A stretch of 64,000 nucleotides of DNA from Novisyntrophococcus fermenticellae. GTDB lineage: Bacteria > Bacillota > Clostridia > Lachnospirales > Lachnospiraceae. Positions within the stretch are counted from its first letter, which is position 1; each line of letters begins with the position of its first letter. Shown one piece after another: positions 1 to 9,188 of this stretch. A program made the translations under genes and the position numbers. The notes beneath the pieces were generated by a model. That model was not told the DNA's origin. It saw only the letters and a program-made list of their open reading frames with translations, and ran no database searches. The stretch is taken from contig NZ_CP076458.1 of the NCBI RefSeq assembly GCF_018866245.1, positions 868,001 through 932,000 on the forward strand, read 5' to 3'.

Positions 1-44
1 GACTAATAAATCTTGCAACGAAACGTGAAGTTCTGGAATTCTAG
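1..44 (+). CDS. Sugar ABC transporter permease, C-terminal end (partial)
   Basis: The open frame from base 3 encodes LINLATKREVLEF and stops at 42-44. A tail of this kind (basic residues, then a final acidic-Phe) is typical of MalF/LacF-like permeases of CUT1 sugar ABC transporters. It sits 14 bases before a MalG-like permease, which is the usual MalF-MalG order. The body of the gene lies outside the window, so the call rests on the tail and position only. Confidence 0.55.
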   Translation, partial: LINLATKREVLEF

Positions 45-58
45 GAGGGAGAGAGCGG

Positions 59-934
59 ATGGGAAAGACAAAGATTAAAAACAGGTTATATAAAGCCTTT
101 ATTTATCTGTTGCTGGTAATATTGGCAGTCATAATCCTTGTACCGGTAGGGTGGGTATTCCTTGCTTCAATTAAGGAGAATTCGGAATTCTATGGTAATC
201 CATGGATGTTGCCGAAGGGTGTATACATACAGAACTTTATTGATGCATTTCAGGAAGCGAAAATGGGTGACTATCTTCTGAATTCAGTGCTTGTGACAGG
301 GATGGCACTGCTGCTTCTGCTCATAATCGCTCTTCCGGCAGCTTATGTGCTTGCAAGATATAAGTTCAAAGGAAGCAAGCTTTGCAATATCATGTTCATG
401 GGCGGACTGTTCATTAATGTCAATTATATTGTTGTTCCGATTTTCCTTATGTTTGTGAATGGAGACAAGTGGCTGAAAAATCTGATTGGCAGGGGGTTTT
501 TCCTGAATAATATGTTTGTCGTGGCACTTGTGTATGCTGCTACGGCACTTCCTTTTACAATCTATCTGCTTTCGGGATTTTTTGCAACGATTCCGAAAGA
601 TTACGAAGAAGCAGCTTTTGTAGATGGGTGTGGTTATTGGAAAACGATGCTGCGGGTTATGATGCCGATGGCACGTCCGAGTATTATCACAGTGATTCTG
701 TTTAATTTCTTAAGTTTCTGGAATGAGTACATTATTGCAATGACTCTTCTGACAGGGGAAGAGCAGACATTACCGGTAGGTCTTATGCGGCTGATGCAGG
801 CACAGCAGGCAGCGGCAAACTACGGACGTCTCTATGCGGGACTGGTAATTGTAATGCTTCCGGTGCTGATTCTGTATATCTGTGTACAGAAGAAGCTTAC
901 AGAAGGAATGAGCCTTGGTGGGCTGAAGGGATAA
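59..934 (+). CDS. Carbohydrate ABC transporter permease (MalG-like)
   Basis: Inner-membrane permease subunit of a CUT1 sugar importer, 291 aa with about six hydrophobic segments starting near residues 12-35. The EAA loop that docks the ATPase is clear around residues 180-205 (EEAAFVDGCGYWKTMLRV, then PMARP). The end, EGMSLGGLKG, is typical of MalG-like permeases. The start is backed by AGGAGG at 43-48. It follows the tail of a partner permease and precedes a small membrane protein and a mucin-type GH101 enzyme, so it probably imports a host O-glycan disaccharide or a related sugar. No ATPase is encoded nearby; such transporters commonly share an MsmK-type ATPase. The substrate is inference. 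Confidence 0.9.
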   Translation: MGKTKIKNRLYKAFIYLLLVILAVIILVPVGWVFLASIKENSEFYGNPWMLPKGVYIQNFIDAFQEAKMGDYLLNSVLVTGMALLLLLIIALPAAYVLARYKFKGSKLCNIMFMGGLFINVNYIVVPIFLMFVNGDKWLKNLIGRGFFLNNMFVVALVYAATALPFTIYLLSGFFATIPKDYEEAAFVDGCGYWKTMLRVMMPMARPSIITVILFNFLSFWNEYIIAMTLLTGEEQTLPVGLMRLMQAQQAAANYGRLYAGLVIVMLPVLILYICVQKKLTEGMSLGGLKG

Positions 935-946
935 GAGGAGGACGAT

Positions 947-1114
947 ATGAAAAAATGGATGATGACAATCCTGGAACTGGCTTTCTTTATTGTATGTCTG
1001 GCTCTCATTATCGTTCACCGGAAAACGGTGGGGCCGGTACATCTTCTGTGGATGCTGGCAGGCATTTGCGGACTGATCGGATTGCTTTATGTTTACAATA
1101 GGGCGCACCGGTAG
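947..1114 (+). CDS. Small two-helix membrane protein (DUF6903-like)
   Basis: A 55-aa protein starting MKKWMMTILELAFF and ending LLYVYNRAHR, with two hydrophobic helices (about residues 6-23 and 31-50) joined by a short basic turn. AGGAGG lies 5 bases before the ATG, and the gene starts 12 bases after the permease stop, so it is in the same operon. The size, the two-helix layout and the C-terminal LLYLYNR-like end recall the small DUF6903 family that often accompanies sugar ABC permeases in Lachnospiraceae; I give this from memory. The function is unknown; it could be an accessory subunit of the transporter or of surface-enzyme export. Confidence 0.65.
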   Translation: MKKWMMTILELAFFIVCLALIIVHRKTVGPVHLLWMLAGICGLIGLLYVYNRAHR

Positions 1115-1159
1115 ATGGACAGGCATAGGAAAAGGTATTTTGATTTATGAGGAGAAGAT

Positions 1160-4100
1160 ATGAGTAGAAGAAAAAGTAAAATATTCAGGGGATTGCTGGT
1201 GTATGTACTGGCTGCGGCGCAGATTGCAGCAGCAATACCGGCAACGGTGTTGGCTGCACCGGAAACAGCGATAGAAGAGAGCGGGAAGCGTGCAGTCACA
1301 GAAATCTGGCGCCACTTTAAGAGTGGAGAGGAGAATGACAATGGCAGTAATGCCGCAATTCTGCTTAATACGAATGAAGGCACTGAGGGAATGCAGGCCG
1401 GTGAACTCTCTTTTGTATTAAAACCGGGGGATGCACAGAGCAATACCAGATTTAATGTTGGACCTTATATTAAGGATAATACAACCTACATGACGATTGG
1501 ATATAATGCTACGGGTTGGTTCTACGAGTATAAAGGGGCGGGAAATAACTATCCGTCAATCAAAGGACTTCCGACTCCGCCAAATGCAGGCGAGGAGATG
1601 AAGATTTCCATCGCATGGGATGCTTTGGACTACACGGTAACGGCAGATGGGGCAAGTGCAAGCTTTTCCATTCCCCAGACCGTGTATGATGGGCTGCACG
1701 AAGGAAAACTGGGTTTCCGTATTGGTTCCTGGAGCAAAACTGCCACAGATATTTCCTTTAAAGACGTTGAAATAAAAGACGGAGAGGGCAATGTTGTTGT
1801 AGAAAAAGGAACTGATACATGGGAGCTGCAGACAACAGGACGTGGGGAACTTTACGAGGAAGAAGTAAAGCATGTCCGGGCAACTGTGAGCGGACAGGTC
1901 AAAGACGCAGATGAGAATTCGGTCTATGGTGCAGAGGTGACGCTTGGGACAGTCACTACGGCCACGGACGTGAATGGGACTTATACATTTGAGAATATCG
2001 GAAGCGGAACGTATACCATATCTGCGGCGCTGAAGGGATATCAGGCGGGTACGTCAGTCATTACCGTAGAAGAGGAAGACGTGACGGCGGATGATATTAT
2101 TCTGACAAAAGATTCCGATATTCAATTTGAAGGAGATGAGTGCCTGTCTTCGGATCAGATGGATGCAGACATTTCCAGTACATTTCCACAGGTAATCGGT
2201 TATACGATGAAGGGCGGGAAGGATGATGGAAAGAAATTTTACGGGCAGACAACAAAGCTGACACAACTCAAGCTCAACAATAAAGTGATGGTAACGCCAA
2301 CTGTAGAATTCACAAAGAATTCTGACAGCAAAGCAACCTATGTTATGACGGTTGATGAACAGGGGATTCATGCGGTAATTACGGCAGCATTGGAGGTAAA
2401 GGATAATACTTTGAGTTTTGATATTACCCGTATTGATGCTGCAGCAGGAAGCGTCCTGACGGTTGAGATTCCGAATCACAACCTTGTAACTGCAAAGGCC
2501 AGCCAGCCTGGAGCAACCTTCGCAGGAGCCAACATGTCTACCAATACAACGGCAAGCGGGGATACATACTCTTCTGTAAGCGCACAGAATGAAGGCAAAC
2601 GTGGATACATGTATGCATTTCTTTCTACGGATGCGTTAAGTGCAGGACTTTGGAGCAATTCGGAAAACAACGTAACTGCGGACTGGCAGAGAGTAACGGC
2701 GGTTACAAGTAGCGTTGACGGTGTGAAGGAGACTGGACTTAGCAGTACATACTGGACGTACCAGAAAAGTGCGGTTCACAGGATTGAGAATAAGGATTAT
2801 GAGATGCCCTCCACCAAGGTTGTGATTACCGGGGATGAGAATAATGATGGGACAATTGACTGGCAGGATGGAGCGGTTGCATATCGTACAATCATGAACA
2901 ACCCGGTTGGTTCAGAACTGGTGCCCGACCGTGTGGCGATTCGTATTGCAATGAACTTTAACAGTCATGCACAAAATCCATTTCTGATGACTTATGATAA
3001 TGCACAGAAGGTATATCTAAACACAGACGGGCTTGGACAGAGCATCCTGTTAAAAGGATACGGAAGTGAGGGACATGACTCGGGGCACCTGAACTATGCG
3101 GATATTGGAAGGCGTATCGGCGGTGCGGAAGAGATGAAGAAGCTCCTTGCACAGGGCAGGGAAATCGGTGCCACGTTCGGTATCCATGTCAACGCATCTG
3201 AGACTTATCCGGAATCAAAGTATTTTGAAACGGACAGGCTGAAAAAGAATTCGGATGGAAGTCTATCCTATGGATGGAACTGGCTGGATCAGGGTGTTAA
3301 TATTGATGCCGACTATGATTTGAGAAATGGACGTGAACAGCGTTTTACAGATCTCTGGGAGGAACTCGGCGGAGAAGACAATGACCTGGACTTTATCTAT
3401 GTTGACGTATGGGGCAACGGACAGTCAGGAGACAACGGAACATGGGCAAGCCGTCAGATCGCAAAAGAAATCACGCAGACATGCGGATGGAGACTTGCAA
3501 GTGAGTGGGGACATGCGAACGAATACGATTCTACCTTCCAGCACTGGGCAGCAGACCTGACATACGGAGGTGCAAGTTCCAAGGGAATCAACAGTTATAT
3601 TACACGCTTTATCCGCAATCATCAGAAAGATTCATGGGTAGGTGATTATCCGAGTTACGGTGGAGCCGCAGTAGAGCCGCTTTTAGGCGGATATGATATG
3701 AAGGATTTCGAAGGCTGGCAAGGACGTAACGATTACAAAGGATATATTGAGAATCTGTTTGACGATAACCTTTCCACAAAGTTCCTGCAGCATTATAAAG
3801 TAATGAAATGGGTGAACGGAGAGACTACGACAGTAGGCGGAACCGCATGGACACCTGAGAAGGAAATCACCCTTCAAGATGACGCAAAAGAAAATACAGT
3901 TGTAGTTACCAGAAAGTCTACAGAGGGTTCCTCCTCCGACTACAGACATAGAATCATGACTTACAATGGCAGAACCATTTTGGATGGTGAGACATATCTC
4001 ATTCCCTGGTTCTGGGATGCAGACGGTGAGGAACTGGAGGAGCAGGAAGCGAAACTTTACCACTGGAATCAGGCAGGCGGAACAACGACATGGGAGCTCC

Positions 4101-5716
4101 CGGATGGCTGGTCAGGGGCAGAGATCTATAAGCTGACAGAGACCGGTAAGGAAAAATGCAGCAGTATTGCAGCTATTTCGGGGAACCGAATTACGATTAC
4201 TGCCGAGGCAAGCGTTCCATATGTCATTCATAAGGCCGGAGTTGGTGAAGGAATCAAGGCCGCAGACCTGACATGGAGCAAGGGAGCACATATCGTGGAT
4301 ACAGGCTTCAACAGCGGCACACTGGATTACTGGGATATCCAGGGAAAAAGTGCTGAGATTGTCAGGAGTGCGGCAAACAACATGATGCTGAGCACAGGTG
4401 ACAAAGACGAAGAAGTTTCCTTAACGCAGGAAGTTACAGACCTGATACCGGGAAAGGGGTATGCGGCATATGTAGGTGTAGATAACCGTTCGGATGCAAA
4501 GGCATATATTGAAGTTTCTGTGGACGGAGAAGTGATTTCCAACTATACGGAGCGCTCCATAGCGAAGAATTATCTGCTGTCCTATGCACATAATACAAAC
4601 AATGCAACGGTACGGGGAGCCGGAAGCTATTTCCAGAATCTGTATGTATTCTTTACAGCACCGGAGGAAGGCAAGAAAGTAACGCTTACGTTGAAACGCG
4701 AAGCAGGTGACGGGAAGACATATTTTGATGATGTAAGGGTTGTAAATAATATGTTTGGAGAGACAGAGAAGGATGGAAACTTTAACCCATTTCTGTCAGA
4801 AACGAAGCTGAAACAGACATTTGAAGCAGTACCTCAGGGATTATTCCCGTTTGTGATTGGTAATGTTGAGGACGTCAGCGATAACAGAACACATCTTTCC
4901 GAGAAACATGAGCCGTACACACAGGCAGGCTGGTATGGGGTGAAGAAGCTGGACGATGTGATTGAAGGAGACTGGTCGGTCAAGACAAATGGACTTGCAT
5001 CGCAAGGAGGACTGGTGTACCAGACAATCCCTCAGAATTTCCGATTTAAGGAGGGAGTTACCTATAACATCAGTTTTGATTACGAGATGGGGTCCGATAA
5101 CACGTATACATTCGTCGTAGGCAACGGAGAATCCAATGGAAGTAACTTCGCGCAATATAAACTGCAGGCAACGGATATTGAGAGCGCACAGCCGCAGACA
5201 TTTAAGTTCCATCTGACAGGTAAAGAAGGAAATCAGTCGTGGATTGGTATCTATTCTACAACCGAAGAAGCGGATACGAAGGGAACCTCCGGTAATGAGG
5301 CATACTTCGGTGGTTACAAAGATTTTATCCTGGACAACCTTATAATTGAGGAATCAAATGTTCAAAAAGCTGATTTGGAGAAGCTTGTAAAAGACAACAG
5401 CGGCCACTATGAAGTCAATTATACTGCGAAGTCATGGAAGACGTTTGCAGACGCATTGAATATTGCGAATGAAGTTCTGGATAATTTCGAGGCAGAGCAG
5501 AGTGCAGTAGACGATGCAAAACAGACGCTTGCAGATGCAGTGGATACATTGGAGGCAGTTGCAGTCACCGTAAGAGGGCAGGTTACAGATGAGACAGGAT
5601 ACGGACTTTCTGAAGTAACTGTTTTCGATGATAAGGGTGTTGAGACAAAGACGGATGTAAAGGGAAGCTATGTACTTCCGGGGGAACGTTATGCTTCCTC
5701 CGCTGACAAGAGATGA
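1160..5716 (+). CDS. Endo-alpha-N-acetylgalactosaminidase (GH101), catalytic part; frame broken at 3' end
   Basis: Secreted enzyme that releases Gal-beta-1,3-GalNAc (core 1) from mucin-type O-glycoproteins. A signal peptide is visible (basic N-terminus, hydrophobic 13-28, cleavage near AAPETA). Next come a concanavalin-like domain (about 50-210) and a carboxypeptidase-regulatory-like beta domain (about 235-315). The GH101 core follows, with the likely nucleophile Asp749 in FIYVDVWGNG and acid/base Glu782 in LASEWGHANEYDS, a spacing of 33 like the 32 of pneumococcal GH101. Galactose-binding-like domains and a helical FIVAR-like segment come after. AGGAG precedes the ATG. The frame runs off at 5716 inside a second carboxypeptidase-like domain. 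Removing one G from the run at 5680-5684 joins it to the next reading frame and gives a protein of about 2,130 aa. Confidence 0.9.
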   Translation: MSRRKSKIFRGLLVYVLAAAQIAAAIPATVLAAPETAIEESGKRAVTEIWRHFKSGEENDNGSNAAILLNTNEGTEGMQAGELSFVLKPGDAQSNTRFNVGPYIKDNTTYMTIGYNATGWFYEYKGAGNNYPSIKGLPTPPNAGEEMKISIAWDALDYTVTADGASASFSIPQTVYDGLHEGKLGFRIGSWSKTATDISFKDVEIKDGEGNVVVEKGTDTWELQTTGRGELYEEEVKHVRATVSGQVKDADENSVYGAEVTLGTVTTATDVNGTYTFENIGSGTYTISAALKGYQAGTSVITVEEEDVTADDIILTKDSDIQFEGDECLSSDQMDADISSTFPQVIGYTMKGGKDDGKKFYGQTTKLTQLKLNNKVMVTPTVEFTKNSDSKATYVMTVDEQGIHAVITAALEVKDNTLSFDITRIDAAAGSVLTVEIPNHNLVTAKASQPGATFAGANMSTNTTASGDTYSSVSAQNEGKRGYMYAFLSTDALSAGLWSNSENNVTADWQRVTAVTSSVDGVKETGLSSTYWTYQKSAVHRIENKDYEMPSTKVVITGDENNDGTIDWQDGAVAYRTIMNNPVGSELVPDRVAIRIAMNFNSHAQNPFLMTYDNAQKVYLNTDGLGQSILLKGYGSEGHDSGHLNYADIGRRIGGAEEMKKLLAQGREIGATFGIHVNASETYPESKYFETDRLKKNSDGSLSYGWNWLDQGVNIDADYDLRNGREQRFTDLWEELGGEDNDLDFIYVDVWGNGQSGDNGTWASRQIAKEITQTCGWRLASEWGHANEYDSTFQHWAADLTYGGASSKGINSYITRFIRNHQKDSWVGDYPSYGGAAVEPLLGGYDMKDFEGWQGRNDYKGYIENLFDDNLSTKFLQHYKVMKWVNGETTTVGGTAWTPEKEITLQDDAKENTVVVTRKSTEGSSSDYRHRIMTYNGRTILDGETYLIPWFWDADGEELEEQEAKLYHWNQAGGTTTWELPDGWSGAEIYKLTETGKEKCSSIAAISGNRITITAEASVPYVIHKAGVGEGIKAADLTWSKGAHIVDTGFNSGTLDYWDIQGKSAEIVRSAANNMMLSTGDKDEEVSLTQEVTDLIPGKGYAAYVGVDNRSDAKAYIEVSVDGEVISNYTERSIAKNYLLSYAHNTNNATVRGAGSYFQNLYVFFTAPEEGKKVTLTLKREAGDGKTYFDDVRVVNNMFGETEKDGNFNPFLSETKLKQTFEAVPQGLFPFVIGNVEDVSDNRTHLSEKHEPYTQAGWYGVKKLDDVIEGDWSVKTNGLASQGGLVYQTIPQNFRFKEGVTYNISFDYEMGSDNTYTFVVGNGESNGSNFAQYKLQATDIESAQPQTFKFHLTGKEGNQSWIGIYSTTEEADTKGTSGNEAYFGGYKDFILDNLIIEESNVQKADLEKLVKDNSGHYEVNYTAKSWKTFADALNIANEVLDNFEAEQSAVDDAKQTLADAVDTLEAVAVTVRGQVTDETGYGLSEVTVFDDKGVETKTDVKGSYVLPGERYASSADKR

Positions 5717-7565
5717 GGCAGATTATGAAAATAACTATGATGATGGTGTGAAGACGTGGGATAATCTTGCAGGTAACAACGCAAGTACGGCAATTAGCGT
5801 GGAAAGCGGACAGACAAAGATTGTCTTTCCGGGCGGCGGACATGCGAATGCATATGAGACAATGGCTCCGCAGTTCAAAAACGGCTGCGTGGAGATGGAT
5901 ATCACGTCTGCAAAGGAGGCTCCCCGTATTGGCATCCTGCTCAGAGCAACCGATATGACACATAGAGTTTATCTCGGAACAGGAGACACTGCAGATACAT
6001 GGTTTGCGGAATACTGGAATGGCTCCGGAAACACATGGTCAGATATGCACGCGGGAAATAAATTTGCGGCGAATACAGCCATGCACCTGAAAGCAGAGAT
6101 TGTCGACAACACAGCTTCCCTCTGGGTGAACGGAACTCTGGTCGTCCGGCAGACGATGAGCGGAATGCCGTCAGGGGCAGGATATGTAGGCCTCAATTCA
6201 AGACAAAGCCATACGGTATATGTGGACAATGTAAAAGTAACATCCTATGATCTTCCTGCAGGCAATCTGCAGAATATTGCAGGAAACGTGGTTAACACCG
6301 ATGGCACGGTAATCGAAAATGCATTGGTTGAACTGCTTAATAACAGCGGGGATGTCCTGAAGAAGACGACAACGGATGCGCTTGGAAATTATAAGTTCAA
6401 AAATATCGAAATTGGAGAATATCAGGTGAGAATCACCAGTGGTGAATTCGTAAAAGAAATTCCGGTAACGGTAGTAACAGGGGATGACTACGTGGTAGTG
6501 GATAAGGCTGTTATAGGGCAGGCTGTAAAAACAGAGCTGCAGGACTTGATTTCATATGCAGAAAGTCAGAAGCAAGAGCCACAATATCAGTATGTCGTTC
6601 CGGCTGTAAAAACTCTATTTGAGCAGAGACTTACGGAAGCAATCGCTGTGAATGACAAGGAGCATGCATCTCAGACTGAGGTAGATGAAGCTTACAAAGC
6701 ATTACTTCATATGGTTCATATGCTGTCTTATATCGGAAACAGTGAGAGTCTTAAGGTTCTTGCCGAGTGTGTGGAGGGTATGCAGCTTGAAGGTGTCTAT
6801 ACTGAGGAGACTGTAAAAAGTGTCCGGGAGGCTTTGGATGCTGCGAAAGGAGTGCTTGCAAATGAAAATGCACTTCAAGATGAAATCGATGCAGCAAAAG
6901 ATGCACTGCAGAATGCAATAGATGCGCTCGAAAAAATTCCGGTTGACAAGTCCAGGCTTGAGAAACTTGTGAAAGAGGCCGGGGAATATGAGGCAAAGAG
7001 TGATCAGTATACGCCGGTAACGGCCGAGAGCTTCAAGGCAGCTCTGGAAGGAGCAAGAGCAGTTCTTGCTGACAAAGAGGCAATTCAGGAAAAAGTAGAT
7101 TCCGCCTACGGTACTCTGCAGAATGCTATTTTTGCACTACGCGAAATTCCGGATAAGAGTAAACTGGAAGGGTTAATCAAAAAAGTTGAAAAACTGGATC
7201 TGAACGAGTATACAGCGCAAACAGTCAGCCCACTGCGTGCCGCACTTGCAATTGCAAAAGAAACGGTGGAAGATCCGAATGCAACGAAGGCTGATGTAGA
7301 CGCAGCAGAAAAGAGACTCCAGGAATCTATAGATGGTCTCAAGAAGACAAAGGCACAGACGGATAATGAGAATGATAAAACGGATGGAAGCAGTAAGCCG
7401 GACGGAAGCAATACGTCAGGTGGAGGCAGTAAGCCGATTACGAATAAGCAGGTTAAGACCGGTGATACGACAAATATAGCAGTGTGGGCAGTGCTTATGG
7501 TTCTGGCACTTGGATGTGGATGTATAACATTCATACTTGTAAGAAAAAGACGTCTTCGGAAATAA
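5670..7565 (+). CDS. C-terminal part of the GH101 enzyme: binding domain, FIVAR repeats, wall anchor
   Basis: This is the continuation of the GH101 protein in the next frame, not an independent gene: there is no ribosome binding site and the first codons overlap the upstream frame. It has a jelly-roll/LamG-like domain (about residues 15-195), a carboxypeptidase-regulatory-like domain (about 200-272) and a series of helical FIVAR-like repeats (about 285-565; each with an ALxxAKxVL-type core). A Ser/Gly/Lys linker leads to a sorting-signal-like end: QVKTGDT, a hydrophobic helix, then VRKRRLRK. The motif is VKTGD rather than strict LPXTG. The layout says the enzyme should be displayed on the cell wall. 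With the frameshift as read, the catalytic half would be secreted without its anchor. Confidence 0.8.
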   Translation: MYFRGNVMLPPLTRDEADYENNYDDGVKTWDNLAGNNASTAISVESGQTKIVFPGGGHANAYETMAPQFKNGCVEMDITSAKEAPRIGILLRATDMTHRVYLGTGDTADTWFAEYWNGSGNTWSDMHAGNKFAANTAMHLKAEIVDNTASLWVNGTLVVRQTMSGMPSGAGYVGLNSRQSHTVYVDNVKVTSYDLPAGNLQNIAGNVVNTDGTVIENALVELLNNSGDVLKKTTTDALGNYKFKNIEIGEYQVRITSGEFVKEIPVTVVTGDDYVVVDKAVIGQAVKTELQDLISYAESQKQEPQYQYVVPAVKTLFEQRLTEAIAVNDKEHASQTEVDEAYKALLHMVHMLSYIGNSESLKVLAECVEGMQLEGVYTEETVKSVREALDAAKGVLANENALQDEIDAAKDALQNAIDALEKIPVDKSRLEKLVKEAGEYEAKSDQYTPVTAESFKAALEGARAVLADKEAIQEKVDSAYGTLQNAIFALREIPDKSKLEGLIKKVEKLDLNEYTAQTVSPLRAALAIAKETVEDPNATKADVDAAEKRLQESIDGLKKTKAQTDNENDKTDGSSKPDGSNTSGGGSKPITNKQVKTGDTTNIAVWAVLMVLALGCGCITFILVRKRRLRK

Positions 7566-7777
7566 TCTTCTGGTTGAAGAGGCAATCAGAAACCTGAAAG
7601 CAGAAAGGATATATCCGGGGAAACTGTGGGATGAAGAAGCGTGCCTTCGAGAAATCGGCGGATCCGATGGAGGGTCAGAACCCTGATCGCTGCAGGGCAC
7701 GGCTCAAACTGGTTCAGGATGTGGGAAGTAAATGGGAAACTATGCACTGGATTGTTAAAAAGTATAAATGAAAACAC

Positions 7778-7804
7778 TGCCCCCCGGCAATTCGCTGGGG
7801 GGCA
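7778..7804 (+). terminator. Hairpin after the GH101 gene
   Basis: An 11-bp stem TGCCCCCCGGC / GCTGGGGGGCA with one G-T pair and a 5-base loop. The T-run after it is weak (ATATTGTCC). It lies 210 bases after the GH101 stop and just before the acetyltransferase promoter, so it probably ends that transcript. Confidence 0.6.
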
Positions 7805-7807
7805 ATA

Positions 7808-7836
7808 TTGTCCTTAAAAAATAAATGGTGTATAAT
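7808..7836 (+). promoter_or_regulatory. Sigma-A promoter for the acetyltransferase gene
   Basis: TTGTCC at 7808-7813 and TATAAT at 7831-7836 with a 17-base spacer, about 60 bases before the next start codon. Confidence 0.55.
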
Positions 7837-7897
7837 GATCAACAGGATACGGTGGGATTATAATTAAAAGAAAATACATCTAAAGGATTTTAACAAT

Positions 7898-8425
7898 ATG
7901 GCAAAAGACAAGAAAAGCAAAGTGATAAGAAAAGCAAATATAAATGATCTGGGGGTCATTTCTTCCATATATGAAACGGCAAGAAGGTTTATGGCTTCTC
8001 AGGGCAATCCCGGGCAATGGGGACAGCATTACCCTCCGAAAGAACAAATCATTGAAGATATAGAGAAAGAACAATTGTATGTATATGAGACAGAGGGAGA
8101 TGTGCACGGCGTATTCGTATTTGCAATTGGTGAAGACCCTACATATCAGCATATAGAAAATGGTTCATGGATATCTGACAGCACTTACGGATTTATTCAC
8201 AGAGTAGCAGGTGATGGAACGCAAAAGGGGTTAGTGAAGAATATTATGGAATACTGTTCCAAAACCATATCCCATCTGAGGATAGATACGCATGAGGATA
8301 ATAAAATCATGCAGCATTTGATTTTGAAAAACGGGTTTAAACAATGCGGAATAATATTCACAGCTAATGGCAGTCCACGGATTGCATTTGAAAGAATGGC
8401 GGAGGGAAAAATTCATGGGAAATGA
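7898..8425 (+). CDS. GNAT family N-acetyltransferase
   Basis: A 175-aa protein with the GNAT fold. The N-terminal IRKANINDLGVISSIYETA matches beta1-alpha1. The acetyl-CoA pyrophosphate loop region is RVAGDGTQKGLVKNIMEYC (about residues 97-115), followed by LRIDTHEDNKIMQHLILKNGFKQCG, the usual alpha4/beta5 segment ending in the conserved NGF. It would transfer an acetyl group from acetyl-CoA to an amine; the acceptor cannot be told. AAAGGA precedes the ATG. It overlaps the start of the next gene by 11 bases, so the two are probably translationally coupled. Confidence 0.85.
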   Translation: MAKDKKSKVIRKANINDLGVISSIYETARRFMASQGNPGQWGQHYPPKEQIIEDIEKEQLYVYETEGDVHGVFVFAIGEDPTYQHIENGSWISDSTYGFIHRVAGDGTQKGLVKNIMEYCSKTISHLRIDTHEDNKIMQHLILKNGFKQCGIIFTANGSPRIAFERMAEGKIHGK

Positions 8426-9140
8426 ACATGGTGAGTGGATTATGCATGGGCTTGCATGGGATGATCAGAGACGAATCCGAACAGCAGACGAATTAATTTC
8501 TTTTATTAATAAAATCGGCTTTCTGCCTTTGTTTCAAAATGATATTCCTGGCTTTTCTGTAGAAGAACATACGGCTCCGGAATACTGGTGGTCGGGAGAT
8601 GCGGAGCATGATCCGTGGGAGTGGCGCATAAGCATTGCAAAAAGTGAGTGTGTTGCTTATGGGAAGTTCTTTAATAAGAAAGCAGGATTTATTTCTCTGG
8701 AATGGCTTCCATATTTTGCGAACTACAGACGTGATGGTTACGATTTTGACAGCCTTTATGAAGATGGAAGAGCAAACAGACGTGCTCATAAAATTATGGA
8801 TTTATTTAAGGAGAACAAGCTACTGCTGTCCTCTGATATCAAACGAGGTGCAGGATTTGGAAAAGGCGGAGAGAAGAATTTTGATGGTGTGGTCACAGAA
8901 TTGCAGATGCAGACGTATCTGGTTATGAGCGATTTTCAAAGAAAACGAAATAAAAAGGGGGAGGAATACGGATGGCCGGTAGCCGTCTATTCCATGCCGG
9001 AACAACTTTGGAGTTACCAGAACGTAACGGCAGCATATAAAGAGGAACCGCAAAAATCCAGGCAGCGGATTATGAACCGGATTCAGGAATTGTATCCGGA
9101 TGCCACGGAAAAGAATTCAGGGATGTTAAGGAAAATATAG
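8415..9140 (+). CDS. AlkZ-related protein
   Basis: A 241-aa soluble protein. The start at 8415 is chosen over an upstream in-frame codon because GGAGGG at 8401-8406 is well placed. Blocks such as GFLPLFQNDIPGFSVEE, EYWWSGDAEHDPWEWR, YGKFFNKKAGFIS, GYDFDSLYEDG and GGEKNFDGVVTELQMQTYL match, from memory, a clostridial family annotated as AlkZ-related (similar to winged-helix DNA glycosylases of the YcaQ/AlkZ type). Whether it acts on DNA is not shown by the sequence. It overlaps the acetyltransferase gene by 11 bases. Confidence 0.65.
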   Translation: MGNEHGEWIMHGLAWDDQRRIRTADELISFINKIGFLPLFQNDIPGFSVEEHTAPEYWWSGDAEHDPWEWRISIAKSECVAYGKFFNKKAGFISLEWLPYFANYRRDGYDFDSLYEDGRANRRAHKIMDLFKENKLLLSSDIKRGAGFGKGGEKNFDGVVTELQMQTYLVMSDFQRKRNKKGEEYGWPVAVYSMPEQLWSYQNVTAAYKEEPQKSRQRIMNRIQELYPDATEKNSGMLRKI

Positions 9141-9188
9141 GGGAAATAAAGGTTTCTGTTATTCTAAACTATCAGGAGGAGCAGACAC

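Noticed and set aside
2054..6996. Several long open frames on the minus strand opposite the GH101 gene.
   Set aside because: They mirror the codon use of the large + strand gene, have no ribosome binding sites and no recognisable protein features.
7631..7771. A 46-aa open frame (MKKRAFEKSADPMEGQ...) after the GH101 gene.
   Set aside because: No good ribosome binding site, no recognised family, and it ends in the terminator region; it may be a remnant but cannot be supported as a gene.
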